Assembly (NCBI GenBank): GCA_020048595.1
Contig: JAIFMH010000353.1
Location: 1-6,441, forward strand
Length of the DNA stretch: 6,441 nucleotides
Reading direction: 5' to 3'
Source of the DNA: Bacteroidota bacterium
Lineage (GTDB): Bacteria > Bacteroidota > Bacteroidia > Bacteroidales > UBA4417
The notes below the pieces were generated by a model that saw nothing but the letters and a program-made list of their open reading frames with translations, was not told where the DNA came from and did not search any database. Position numbers and translations under genes: made by a program. Numbering within the stretch: the stretch's first letter is position 1; each line of letters opens with the position of its first letter. Shown here in pieces: positions 1 to 6,441 of this stretch.

Positions 1-3000
1 ATAATCCTAAAACAGTAAACTCCGCTCAAAAAGATGATTTGACACCAAATGAAATATGGGAGGACGAATATGCCAGAAAGAAAGAAAAGCGTAAAACAGG
101 CTACAGTAAAGCTGATAAACCGGATATGTTTACCCAATACTTTAAGGATATAACCACAAGGATAGGTGATCAAAAGTCAGGTTACCAAATGAACTATAAA
201 AATATTGAGTTGCAAAAAGCCAGGCAGAATGCAGAAAAAACGCTTAAAAATTCAGAAACACTGAACTGGATACAACGTGGACCTGCAAACGTAGGAGGTC
301 GTACACGTTCACTAATTGTTGATTCTGACGACAATACACACAAAACATGGTTTGCCGGTGCTGTAAGCGGAGGTGTATGGAAAACTACTGATGGTGGTGC
401 AACCTGGCAGATACTTTCGGAGGAATTTACCAATGTCAGTTCCATGGCAATGGCAAAAAGCAATCATAATGTTATTTATGCCGGAACAGGCGAAAGTTTT
501 CCCGGTGGTACCTATATGGTGGGAAGCGGGATTTGGAAATCGGAAGATCGGGGCGCGAACTGGTTCCAGTTAATAAATACGTCTGTTAATACTGATTTTG
601 AATATGTTAACAGATTGATAGTTGATCCTGCTAATGAGAATATTGTTTTAGCTGCTACCGAAACCGGAATTTACAAATCAGTAAATGGAGGCGCTACCTG
701 GACAAATGTATATTCAAGCAATCGCGGTGTTGAAGATTTGGTGGCTGATCCTACAAATTTCAATATTCTGTTTGGAGGCGAAAACACATTAGGTGTGCTG
801 CGTTCAATAAATGCCGGCAACAGCTGGACTGTTTCAAATTCAGGGATAGAGGCAGGAACCCGCTTCGAAATAGCAGTTTCTCCGCTTGACCATAACATAG
901 TTTTTGTAAGCGCTAATGTTTCGGCTACCGCTTCAAAAGTGTATATTTCGAAAGATAATGGATTAACCTGGATGCGGTTCAATAATTCACAGAATTTTCT
1001 TGGCGGACAAGGAGACTATGACAATGCAATTGCTGCCCATCCTTACAATGCCGACGAAGTTTATGTAGGCGGTGTTGATTTGTGGAAATTGAAATTTAAC
1101 GGAGCTTTGACTACTTCTGCACCGCTGATAAAGAATTGTTATCCTGAAAATACAGACTTTTTAACGTTTGTAAATTTCAGCGGTGACTTTTTAGGTGGAG
1201 GAATGAGTTCAAAAGACGGTAAAAATGTAATAGCTTCTGATTGGGTATCTGTCGAAATACGCTTTGGACCCGGTTTAACACAAAAGGCGCATCGGTTTGT
1301 TGTTCCCGATAGTGCTACTTCGGGAGTACCGGCTGCTAATTTTACGTATGTGGATTATGTGGATGTCCCTTACCAGGTTTGGGATGTTACCAACAACAGG
1401 CAGCTTATGACCTCTTTCAGAGATCAGGAAAAGGATGGAACGTATAATTTGTACGAGCGAACCGGAGAGACCTACGGCTTATTAGGCAGGGAGTATATTT
1501 TTGTACAGGCGATTCCTTATAATCCAACTACACCTGATACTGATATAACTACTTCTGTAACAGGAGGGCATTTGCAAAAATCGCTTTACATGTTCTGGCC
1601 TAATCTTACATCTGGTTCAACCTGGGATCCTGCCAATTTGCCAACATCTAAAATTGTTGTTGATTATGGAACTGTAACTCTTTATGGTGGTGTAAAAACA
1701 AGTGTTGCGGATGCGTATGATAATTACAGCGGTCCTAATAACTACGATCAGGGTGCAGGCTTTGGGGAAACATTTATTCCTGGTCTTCATCCCGATCATC
1801 ATAATATTATATTAATACCTATAGGTAATGATAATTTTAAAATGGTTGAAGCAAACGATGGCGGGCTTGCAGTTTCAAATAATAATGGCGTAACTATTAC
1901 CCAGGTTCCAACCAATTATATTACTACCCAGTTTTATGGTGTGGCAAAGCATCCAACTAAAAATGAATACATAGGTGGTATGCAGGACAATGGTACATGG
2001 AGATCCCCTTCAAATGAGGATGCATCGGGTTCGTCGAGGTATTTATTTCAGATTGGTGGTGATGGGTTTGAGTGTTTGTGGCATGCTACAAATGCAAGCA
2101 ATATTTTAGGAAGCATATATAACAATTCTATAAAAAGAACTTCTAATGGTGGAACTACCTGGACTAATGTCAGTGGAATTACTGCTGAAGATGGCCCGTT
2201 TATTACCAGGCTTTCCGTTTCCAGGGAGAATCCGGATCTGGTTTTTGCAGTGGGTAAATCCGGTGTGTATCGTTCGATAAATTTTGGTTCAAATTTCTCA
2301 AAGAAAACCATTTCAAAGAATTGGGTAATAAACGCTGCAGTTTCAAGCTCACACCATGTGGAAGTTTCACTTTCCAATGGTAATATTGTTTGGGCAGGAG
2401 GAGGAATGGCAAAAAGCTCAGGTTTGCAAATGCAGGTTTCAACCGATAACGGGAATACATTTAAACCGGTTGAGGATTATTCAGGTGTTGCCCTAAATAC
2501 CTATTTGAGCGGGCTTGCCACGCATCCCACTGAAGATTCAACGGCGTATGCATTATTCTCATTAAGCAATGCACCAAAAGTACTCCGCACAAAAAATTTA
2601 GGCATTACATGGGAAGATATCTCTGGCTTTGGCACCAATAGCGAAAGCTCCAATGGATTTCCGGATGTAATAGTTAATTCATTAATAGTAATGCCGCATA
2701 ATCCCGATATAATTTGGGTGGGAACTGATATTGGTCTGTTTGAATCAATTGATAATGGTGTAAGCTGGCATCTTGCGAATAATGGATTGCCTTCCATTTC
2801 CATCTATCAGATGAAAATCAGCGGCGATCAGGTTGTTGTTGCTTCTCATGGTAGAGGAATCTGGTCGGTTACAATCCCTGAAATAAAAAACGCTCCTTTT
2901 ATCAGTAATTTTGTTCAGGTTGAGGCATTAAATCTTTCATTAACTGCAAATTTAAATGTAGTATATGATTCAGTTCAGGTTTATTTAGACAACGCAATTG

Positions 3001-3416
3001 ATTCAATTGTAAAAGGTACCGGCATTGGTGCAAATATAATCCCTGTAGTTGTGCAATCCGGCGGGACCCATGTGGCATATATCATAGGATATATTGGCGG
3101 TAAAGCCTATAAGTCAAATACAATCGATATTACTTTTACGTATAGCGCATTTGGAATTGATGAAATAAGTGGTACAGGTAAAACGGATTTATATCCTAAT
3201 CCTGCGAGCAGCTATTTTAGGTTCGACTTAGACGCGAAATTCAAAAAATACCAGCTTGAAATTTATACATTAAGCGGGCAGAAAGTATTATCCCTTGAAA
3301 ATCAAAATGCTGTGAGCAATTTGGTAAATGTCGATTTTTTAGCAGAAGGAACCTATCTGGTCAATGTTTATTTTGACAATAAAAAAGTGACTAAAAAATT
3401 AGTTATCAAAAAGTAA
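1..3416 (+). CDS. Secreted BNR/Asp-box (VPS10/sortilin-like) beta-propeller protein with T9SS type A sorting domain, 5'-partial
   Basis: The reading frame is open to the left edge (first whole codon at position 3), so the N-terminus and signal peptide are missing. The TTG at 39 is not a credible start, because in-frame coding continues upstream of it. Residues below are counted from that TTG. A charged N-terminal segment (1-75) precedes the propeller entry (VGGRTR, 85-90). Asp-box motifs of the S/T-x-D/N-x-G-x-x-W type occur at 115-123, 167-175, 213-221, 255-263 and 303-311. After an insertion (about 352-575) come HPDHH (584-588), NDGG (606-609), GGMQDNG (646-652) and six more boxes between 612 and 910. 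HGRGIW (937-942) closes the propeller. An Ig/Fn3-like domain (about 951-1038) and a T9SS tail (1049-1125) follow. Such proteins are exported and cell-surface bound or released. Sialidase, GH74-type glycanase or pure binding roles are all possible; no catalytic residue can be assigned by eye, so the substrate is unknown. Confidence 0.9.
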   Translation, partial: NPKTVNSAQKDDLTPNEIWEDEYARKKEKRKTGYSKADKPDMFTQYFKDITTRIGDQKSGYQMNYKNIELQKARQNAEKTLKNSETLNWIQRGPANVGGRTRSLIVDSDDNTHKTWFAGAVSGGVWKTTDGGATWQILSEEFTNVSSMAMAKSNHNVIYAGTGESFPGGTYMVGSGIWKSEDRGANWFQLINTSVNTDFEYVNRLIVDPANENIVLAATETGIYKSVNGGATWTNVYSSNRGVEDLVADPTNFNILFGGENTLGVLRSINAGNSWTVSNSGIEAGTRFEIAVSPLDHNIVFVSANVSATASKVYISKDNGLTWMRFNNSQNFLGGQGDYDNAIAAHPYNADEVYVGGVDLWKLKFNGALTTSAPLIKNCYPENTDFLTFVNFSGDFLGGGMSSKDGKNVIASDWVSVEIRFGPGLTQKAHRFVVPDSATSGVPAANFTYVDYVDVPYQVWDVTNNRQLMTSFRDQEKDGTYNLYERTGETYGLLGREYIFVQAIPYNPTTPDTDITTSVTGGHLQKSLYMFWPNLTSGSTWDPANLPTSKIVVDYGTVTLYGGVKTSVADAYDNYSGPNNYDQGAGFGETFIPGLHPDHHNIILIPIGNDNFKMVEANDGGLAVSNNNGVTITQVPTNYITTQFYGVAKHPTKNEYIGGMQDNGTWRSPSNEDASGSSRYLFQIGGDGFECLWHATNASNILGSIYNNSIKRTSNGGTTWTNVSGITAEDGPFITRLSVSRENPDLVFAVGKSGVYRSINFGSNFSKKTISKNWVINAAVSSSHHVEVSLSNGNIVWAGGGMAKSSGLQMQVSTDNGNTFKPVEDYSGVALNTYLSGLATHPTEDSTAYALFSLSNAPKVLRTKNLGITWEDISGFGTNSESSNGFPDVIVNSLIVMPHNPDIIWVGTDIGLFESIDNGVSWHLANNGLPSISIYQMKISGDQVVVASHGRGIWSVTIPEIKNAPFISNFVQVEALNLSLTANLNVVYDSVQVYLDNAIDSIVKGTGIGANIIPVVVQSGGTHVAYIIGYIGGKAYKSNTIDITFTYSAFGIDEISGTGKTDLYPNPASSYFRFDLDAKFKKYQLEIYTLSGQKVLSLENQNAVSNLVNVDFLAEGTYLVNVYFDNKKVTKKLVIKK
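381..971 (+). repeat. First block of five BNR/Asp-box repeats
   Basis: Five Asp-box hairpin motifs lie in the first half of the propeller protein: KTTDGGATW, KSEDRGANW, KSVNGGATW, RSINAGNSW and ISKDNGLTW. Spacing is about 42-52 residues, consistent with one motif per propeller blade. Two of the five carry Asn instead of the consensus Asp, which is common in this superfamily. The DNA copies differ in codon use, so this is an old protein repeat and not a recent tandem duplication. Confidence 0.85.
1092..1763 (+). other. Non-repeat domain inserted in the BNR propeller
   Basis: Between the blade ending VYVGGVDLWK and the resumption at the HPDHH/NDGG segment, about 220 residues contain no Asp-box. 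The stretch is rich in aromatic and beta-prone residues and includes RFGPG, KAHRFVVP, VPYQVWDV, RQLMTSFRDQ and LYMFWPNL. In related propellers the VGGxDLW strand is normally followed at once by an S-x-D-G-G box; here that box is replaced by the inserted segment. I infer a separately folded, mostly beta domain looping out of the propeller, possibly for ligand binding. I do not recognise a named family with certainty, and the boundaries are approximate. Confidence 0.6.
1872..2768 (+). repeat. Second block of six BNR/Asp-box repeats
   Basis: Six Asp-box-like motifs follow the insertion: VSNNNGVTI, RTSNGGTTW, RSINFGSNF, VSTDNGNTF, RTKNLGITW and ESIDNGVSW. Several are degenerate, with Asn for Asp or Phe/Ile for the terminal Trp. 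Together with the first block they would supply enough blades for one large propeller or two tandem propellers, as in VPS10/sortilin and GH74 proteins; the exact blade count cannot be settled by eye. Confidence 0.8.
3183..3413 (+). other. T9SS type A C-terminal sorting domain (Por secretion signal)
   Basis: The last 77 residues show the type A sorting-domain pattern: an LYPNPAS start, a central IYTLSGQKV strand, then LAEGTYLVNV, and a basic end KKLVIKK right before the stop. In Bacteroidota this domain directs proteins that have already crossed the inner membrane via Sec through the outer membrane by the type IX system, after which it is usually cleaved and the protein is anchored to the surface or released. 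The secretion machinery itself is not encoded in this window. Confidence 0.93.
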
Positions 3417-3520
3417 GCATTGAAAAGTTCGTAACACTAATCATCCTTTTTTATGGAGTTCATATACTCTAAGCATGATGGATATTTTGCGTGAAAAATG
3501 CAGTTAAAATGAATACTTTA

Positions 3521-3557
3521 TAAAAGCCGGGAGCATTACTTCCGGCTTTTATTTTTA
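3521..3557 (+). terminator. Strong intrinsic terminator after the propeller gene
   Basis: A perfect 10-bp inverted repeat (TAAAAGCCGG at 3521-3530 with CCGGCTTTTA at 3542-3551) extends inward by three more pairs (one G-U), leaving a five-base CATTA loop. The 3' arm runs into a T-rich tract (TTTTATTTTT). It sits 104 bases after the TAA of the propeller gene and about 85 bases before the peptidase gene, so it should end the first transcript and separate the two genes. The A-rich 5' flank could give weaker termination on the other strand. Confidence 0.88.
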
Positions 3558-3584
3558 ACAGCCGGTTATCTGTAAAAGTTTTTA

Positions 3585-3592
3585 TACTTTTA
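3585..3592 (+). promoter_or_regulatory. Possible -7 promoter box for the M14 peptidase gene
   Basis: TACTTTTA matches the Bacteroidota -7 consensus TAnnTTTG at all but the last base. It lies 50 bases before the ATG and downstream of the terminator, where a new promoter would be expected. No good TTTG-type -33 box is visible at the right distance, and the surroundings are simple AT-rich sequence, so this is only a candidate. Confidence 0.25.
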
Positions 3593-3642
3593 TTTTTCAA
3601 ACACGCCGGATTTACTCCCAAAACCATTCATCATCTAACCTA

Positions 3643-5289
3643 ATGAATACAATGAAAAAATTATTTTTTCTCAGCCTGATCTTATTAACTACAGCATTCT
3701 GGTCGCGAGCACAAACCAGTTTATTAACAGTAGCCGAAAAATCCGGATTTGAATCGACAGCCAATTATAGAGATGTTCAAAATTTTATAGAAGAGTTAAC
3801 CCGGTTATCAAAAAACATCAGGGTCGAATCCATTGCAAAATCAATTGAAGGCCGCGATGTTCCGTTATTGGTTATAGGAAATCCCTTGCCCTCGTCTCCT
3901 GCTGATCTTACAACAGATAAACGTATTGTAGTTTACATACAGGCCAATATTCATGCCGGTGAGGTGGAAGGGAAAGAAGCAAGCCTGATGCTGGCACGGG
4001 ACTTAGTTAGCGGTTTAAACAACGAAATTCTGAAAAATGTGGTTGTGTTGATTTGCCCCAATTTTAATCCGGATGGTAACGAAGCTATAAGTACTAAAAA
4101 CCGCACTAACCAGAATGGCCCGAAAAATGGTGTTGGCTTACGTTACAACGGGCAGATGCTTGACCTGAATCGTGATGCGATTAAGCTCGAAAGCCCGGAA
4201 ATGACAGGGCTGATCCGTAATGTGCTATTAAAATGGGATCCTTCGGTATTGGTAGATTGCCACACAACTAATGGCTCCTACCACGAAGAACCTGTTACTT
4301 TTACCTGGATGATGAATCCAGCCGGAAACCGTGCACTGATAAACTATATGCGCGACAATATGATGCCTGCTGTTTCAGGCATTTTAACTGATAAATACAA
4401 TGTTCTGAATTGTTTCTACGGTGAGTTTACTGACCTGAAAAATCCTGAAAACGGCTGGATTTCATACGCTTCGGAGCCCCGATATCTGACAAATTATATG
4501 GGTGTTCGTAACCGGCTTGCTATTTTGAACGAAAACTATGTGTATGCCGATTACAAATCGAGAGTTTTGGGGAATTATGGACTGCTTCATTCCATACTTG
4601 ATTATTCCTCTTCACATTCGGATGAAATAAAAACTATGTTGAAAAAGGTGGATATGCAAACTATTAATAGAGGAAGTGATCCTGCAATAATAGATTCATT
4701 TCCAATTCAGTATGAAGTTAAACCAACGCCGGAAAAAATAAAAGTCAGAGCTTACGAAGTTGATGTGGTTACAGATGCTGAAGGCAGAGAAAGGCTTCAG
4801 AAAAGTAACCGCAAAAAACTGGTTAATGCTCCATACCTGGCTGATTACTTTCCTGCTAAAAGCGTTTCACTTCCTTATGCATACCTGATAAAACTGAGTG
4901 ATCCAGCCATTGTTAACCTTTTGGTTAAACATGGTATTAAAGTGGAGAAATTGACACAAAGTGCCACGCTTGAAGTGGAAATGTTTAAAATAACCGAACT
5001 CAAACCTGCAGATAGGCTAAACCAGGGACACTATACCAATACTGTAAAAGGAGTTATGCAAAAGGATACAGTTGAATTCCTTCCCGGAAACTATGTGGTG
5101 CGAATGGCACAGCCGTTGGCAAATTTAGCGGCTTATATGCTTGAGCCCGAAACTAACGACGCCCTTATCCTGTGGAATTATTTCGATCGTTACCTGGTAC
5201 CGCAATGGGGAAGAGGATTTTATGCTTATCCTGTTTACCGGCTTATGAAAAAGACGGAACTGCAAACACTTCCATATCTGGAAGATTAG
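3643..5289 (+). CDS. Exported M14-family zinc carboxypeptidase-like metallopeptidase
   Basis: The 548-residue product starts with a Sec signal peptide: basic MKK, a hydrophobic core LFFLSLILLTTAF, and a probable cut after SRA at residue 23. The M14 catalytic domain (about 35-325) shows HAGE, with zinc ligands H104 and E107; PNFNPDG at 139-145; LDLNRD with N176 and R177, matching the substrate carboxylate-binding Asn-Arg; DCH with the third zinc ligand H207; and NENYVYADYKSRV, where E297 is the likely general base. Every expected key residue is present, so it should be active, removing C-terminal residues or acting on small peptides or cell-wall peptides. A C-terminal region of about 220 residues (325-548) is of unclear function. 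There is no T9SS tail, so a periplasmic or otherwise non-T9SS location is inferred. ATG codons at 3643 and 3652 both fit; the second gives the more typical MKKLFF start. No Shine-Dalgarno is visible, as is usual in this phylum. Confidence 0.92.
   Translation: MNTMKKLFFLSLILLTTAFWSRAQTSLLTVAEKSGFESTANYRDVQNFIEELTRLSKNIRVESIAKSIEGRDVPLLVIGNPLPSSPADLTTDKRIVVYIQANIHAGEVEGKEASLMLARDLVSGLNNEILKNVVVLICPNFNPDGNEAISTKNRTNQNGPKNGVGLRYNGQMLDLNRDAIKLESPEMTGLIRNVLLKWDPSVLVDCHTTNGSYHEEPVTFTWMMNPAGNRALINYMRDNMMPAVSGILTDKYNVLNCFYGEFTDLKNPENGWISYASEPRYLTNYMGVRNRLAILNENYVYADYKSRVLGNYGLLHSILDYSSSHSDEIKTMLKKVDMQTINRGSDPAIIDSFPIQYEVKPTPEKIKVRAYEVDVVTDAEGRERLQKSNRKKLVNAPYLADYFPAKSVSLPYAYLIKLSDPAIVNLLVKHGIKVEKLTQSATLEVEMFKITELKPADRLNQGHYTNTVKGVMQKDTVEFLPGNYVVRMAQPLANLAAYMLEPETNDALILWNYFDRYLVPQWGRGFYAYPVYRLMKKTELQTLPYLED
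5269..5284 (+). other. Small hairpin across the end of the peptidase gene
   Basis: CTTCCA-TATC-TGGAAG is a perfect 6-bp stem with a four-base loop within the last codons of the peptidase gene. The nearest T-run begins about 13 bases after the stem, too far for a standard intrinsic terminator. It may help stop transcription or protect the mRNA end, or may be chance. No better terminator was found after this gene. Confidence 0.3.
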
Positions 5290-5707
5290 TGGACTGATTT
5301 TTATTTCCTGCTATTTCATTTTCTGATTGTTATACTGCCAGCATAACTTTATGGCATTCATATTAGAGTATGAGTGTGCTGGTTGAAATCAAACAGCTAT
5401 TTCTGCCATTTTTTTGCATTTGCATATCGGAAGAGTTCCTTGATATTTTTTTTGAACTGTTAATTTATACAGATATAAAGTATCTCCTGGCTATTAGCCT
5501 GGAACCTTTGAAATCAATACTTCAATTTTCATTCACAGAACATATAATTTATTGCCTGAATTGAACTTCTTAAATGCAAATTTGTTATATTCAAATATAT
5601 ACATATATGTCTGTTTTAATCATAGAAATTGAAAAGCAACCCAATCTGAGTAGAAATTCTCTGCTGCAGTTATAGTGGCTGCAATCATACTAAAACCAGT
5701 TACTGCG
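5290..5707. other. AT-rich intergenic region, no convincing gene
   Basis: This 418-base spacer separates the peptidase gene from the ELWxxDGT gene. It is strongly AT-rich with several T-runs. The only open frame of note, a 64-codon ATG frame at 5370-5564, encodes a Phe/Ile/Leu-rich sequence with no recognisable motif or ribosome site and looks like chance. A weak TGCCA/TGGCA inverted repeat (5336-5340 with 5352-5356) and a GGCTA-T-TAGCC palindrome (5489-5499) are present, neither with a T-tract. The right end carries the promoter candidate for the next gene. No tRNA-like fold or known riboswitch was recognised. Confidence 0.6.
5581..5613 (+). promoter_or_regulatory. Candidate Bacteroidota promoter for the ELWxxDGT gene
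   Basis: TTTG at 5581-5584 fits the -33 box, and TATGTCTG at 5606-5613 matches the -7 consensus TAnnTTTG at seven of eight positions, with 21 bases between them, inside the usual range. This would start transcription near 5620 and leave a leader of roughly 90 bases before the ATG at 5708. A perfect 10-bp palindrome ACATATATGT (5601-5610) overlaps the -7 box and might be an operator, though simple AT-rich palindromes often arise by chance. Confidence 0.45.
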
Positions 5708-6441
5708 ATGAGAAAAGCAAATTTTTTTATACTACTATTTATACTGATACTCTATTTTAATATCTCTTTAGCACAAAACTTATCATTGGTAAAAGATATT
5801 AACGCAACGGCCATAAATAATTCGTTTCCTCATAATTTAACGGTTTTCAACAGCAAAGTTTATTTTATAGCCTCTGATGGAGTTGCCCATAAATTGTATG
5901 CTTCAGATGGCACTGCATTTGGAACAGAATTAATTGGACCAACCGCCGGCACGGGTATAGTTTATTATCTTACTTCATACAACGGGAAATTGTATTTCAC
6001 TTATGATGACGGGGTAACCGGGCTTGAACTTTGGGTAAGCGATGGAACAACAGCCGGTACAACCATGCTTAAGGATATCTGGACGGGAGCTTTAAGTTCC
6101 TTGCCCCGCTATTTTACACTTTGCAACGGGAAGTTATACTTCCAGGCATCCACCCAAACACGCAGCGAAGGACTTTGGGTAACCGATGGCACCGCAGCCG
6201 GAACCCAGATGCTATCGAGCGTTTATGCGGCACCTTTTAATTCTACCGGGCAGTTTCTGGTGTTTAACAATAAAATTTATTTCCAGGGAAATGCGGGTTC
6301 CGGTTATGGAATGTGGGAAAGTGACGGTACCACTACAGGTACACAACTTATAAAAAGTGGCTTTTTCGGAGCCAGTTCAGGGAATTATGCTGTTTGTAAC
6401 GGAAAGTTTTTTTTTAACAACGGGGATGTCACTAATGGAAA
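5708..6441 (+). CDS. Secreted ELWxxDGT-repeat protein, 3'-partial
   Basis: An ATG at 5708 opens a frame that runs without a stop to the right edge (244 whole codons). The first 22 residues form a clear Sec signal peptide: MRKANFF, a hydrophobic ILLFILILYF core, and a probable cut after SLA before Gln. The mature part consists of units of about 46 residues, each with an NGKLYF-type strand followed by an (E/G)LWxxDGTxxGT motif: KLYASDGT (62-69), ELWVSDGT (107-114), GLWVTDGT (155-162) and GMWESDGT (201-208); a fifth unit starts at NGKFFF (231-236). This is the ELWxxDGT repeat family, common in large surface or secreted Bacteroidota proteins and probably propeller-like; its ligand is not known. 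Such proteins often end in a T9SS sorting tail, but the end here lies outside the window. There is no Shine-Dalgarno; the signal peptide supports this start. Confidence 0.9.
   Translation, partial: MRKANFFILLFILILYFNISLAQNLSLVKDINATAINNSFPHNLTVFNSKVYFIASDGVAHKLYASDGTAFGTELIGPTAGTGIVYYLTSYNGKLYFTYDDGVTGLELWVSDGTTAGTTMLKDIWTGALSSLPRYFTLCNGKLYFQASTQTRSEGLWVTDGTAAGTQMLSSVYAAPFNSTGQFLVFNNKIYFQGNAGSGYGMWESDGTTTGTQLIKSGFFGASSGNYAVCNGKFFFNNGDVTNG
5831..6441 (+). repeat. Array of four complete and one partial ELWxxDGT repeats
   Basis: The DGT motifs recur 45, 48 and 46 residues apart. Each unit pairs an N(G/S/N)K(L/V/I)YF strand with xxDGTxxGT and a following hydrophobic strand such as MLKDI or QLI. 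The first unit is degenerate, with Tyr in place of the Trp. Equivalent DNA segments use different synonymous codons (for example GGAACAACAGCC and GGCACCGCAGCC), so the copies are old and maintained by selection on the protein. The array continues past the window edge. Confidence 0.88.

Noticed and set aside
194..982. Minus-strand and alternate-frame open frames of 66-103 codons inside the propeller gene
   Set aside because: They overlap a strongly supported coding frame with Asp-box motifs and carry no domain of their own; they are shadows of the real gene.
381..2768. Asp-box repeats as evidence of a sialidase gene
   Set aside because: Asp-boxes occur in sialidases, GH74 enzymes, sortilin-like receptors and non-catalytic proteins; the sialidase Arg triad and FRIP motif were not seen.
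1617..2803. Further minus-strand open frames of 61-109 codons
   Set aside because: All lie opposite the propeller and insertion coding sequence, have biased compositions and no recognisable motif.
3452..3493. 13-codon ATG frame between the propeller gene and its terminator
   Set aside because: It is very short, has no ribosome site, and lies in the 3' untranslated part of the first transcript.
5336..5356. TGCCA...TGGCA inverted repeat as a terminator for the peptidase gene
   Set aside because: The stem is only 5 bp with an 11-base loop and no T-tract follows.
5370..5564. 64-codon ATG open frame in the spacer after the peptidase gene
   Set aside because: The product is Phe/Ile/Leu-rich in the way chance frames in AT-rich DNA are, without a recognisable motif, a ribosome site or a clear promoter.

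Overview
The window looks like a piece of a Bacteroidota (Bacteroidetes/Flavobacteriia-Cytophagia-like) chromosome. The reasons are a type IX secretion (T9SS) type A sorting tail on the first protein, an ELWxxDGT-repeat protein, AT-rich spacers, no Shine-Dalgarno sequences before the genes, and promoter-like boxes of the TTTG / TAnnTTTG kind. No RNA gene, CRISPR array, insertion sequence, phage gene or defence gene was seen.

Layout, all on the + strand. (1) The left part, up to 3416, is the 3' portion of a gene for a very large secreted beta-propeller protein with BNR/Asp-box (VPS10/sortilin- or GH74-like) repeats. It is open through the left edge, so its true start and signal peptide lie outside the window. 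Its propeller is interrupted by a non-repeat insertion of about 220 residues. It ends with an Ig/Fn3-like linker domain and a T9SS type A sorting domain. (2) A 226-base spacer holds a strong intrinsic terminator at 3521-3557, so the next gene is probably transcribed separately. (3) 3643-5289 encodes an exported M14-family zinc carboxypeptidase-like enzyme with all expected active-site residues but no T9SS tail. (4) A 418-base AT-rich spacer (5290-5707) has no convincing gene and carries a plausible promoter near 5581-5613. (5) From 5708 to the right edge runs the 5' part of a secreted ELWxxDGT-repeat protein. It has no stop codon inside the window.

All three proteins appear to be exported, so the theme is extracellular or periplasmic function: a propeller protein that binds or degrades a polymer, a peptidase, and a repeat adhesin or propeller. 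Nothing in the sequence proves that they work in one pathway, and the terminator and long spacers argue against one operon. I did not find a clearly new biological system. The most notable item is the domain inserted into the BNR propeller.
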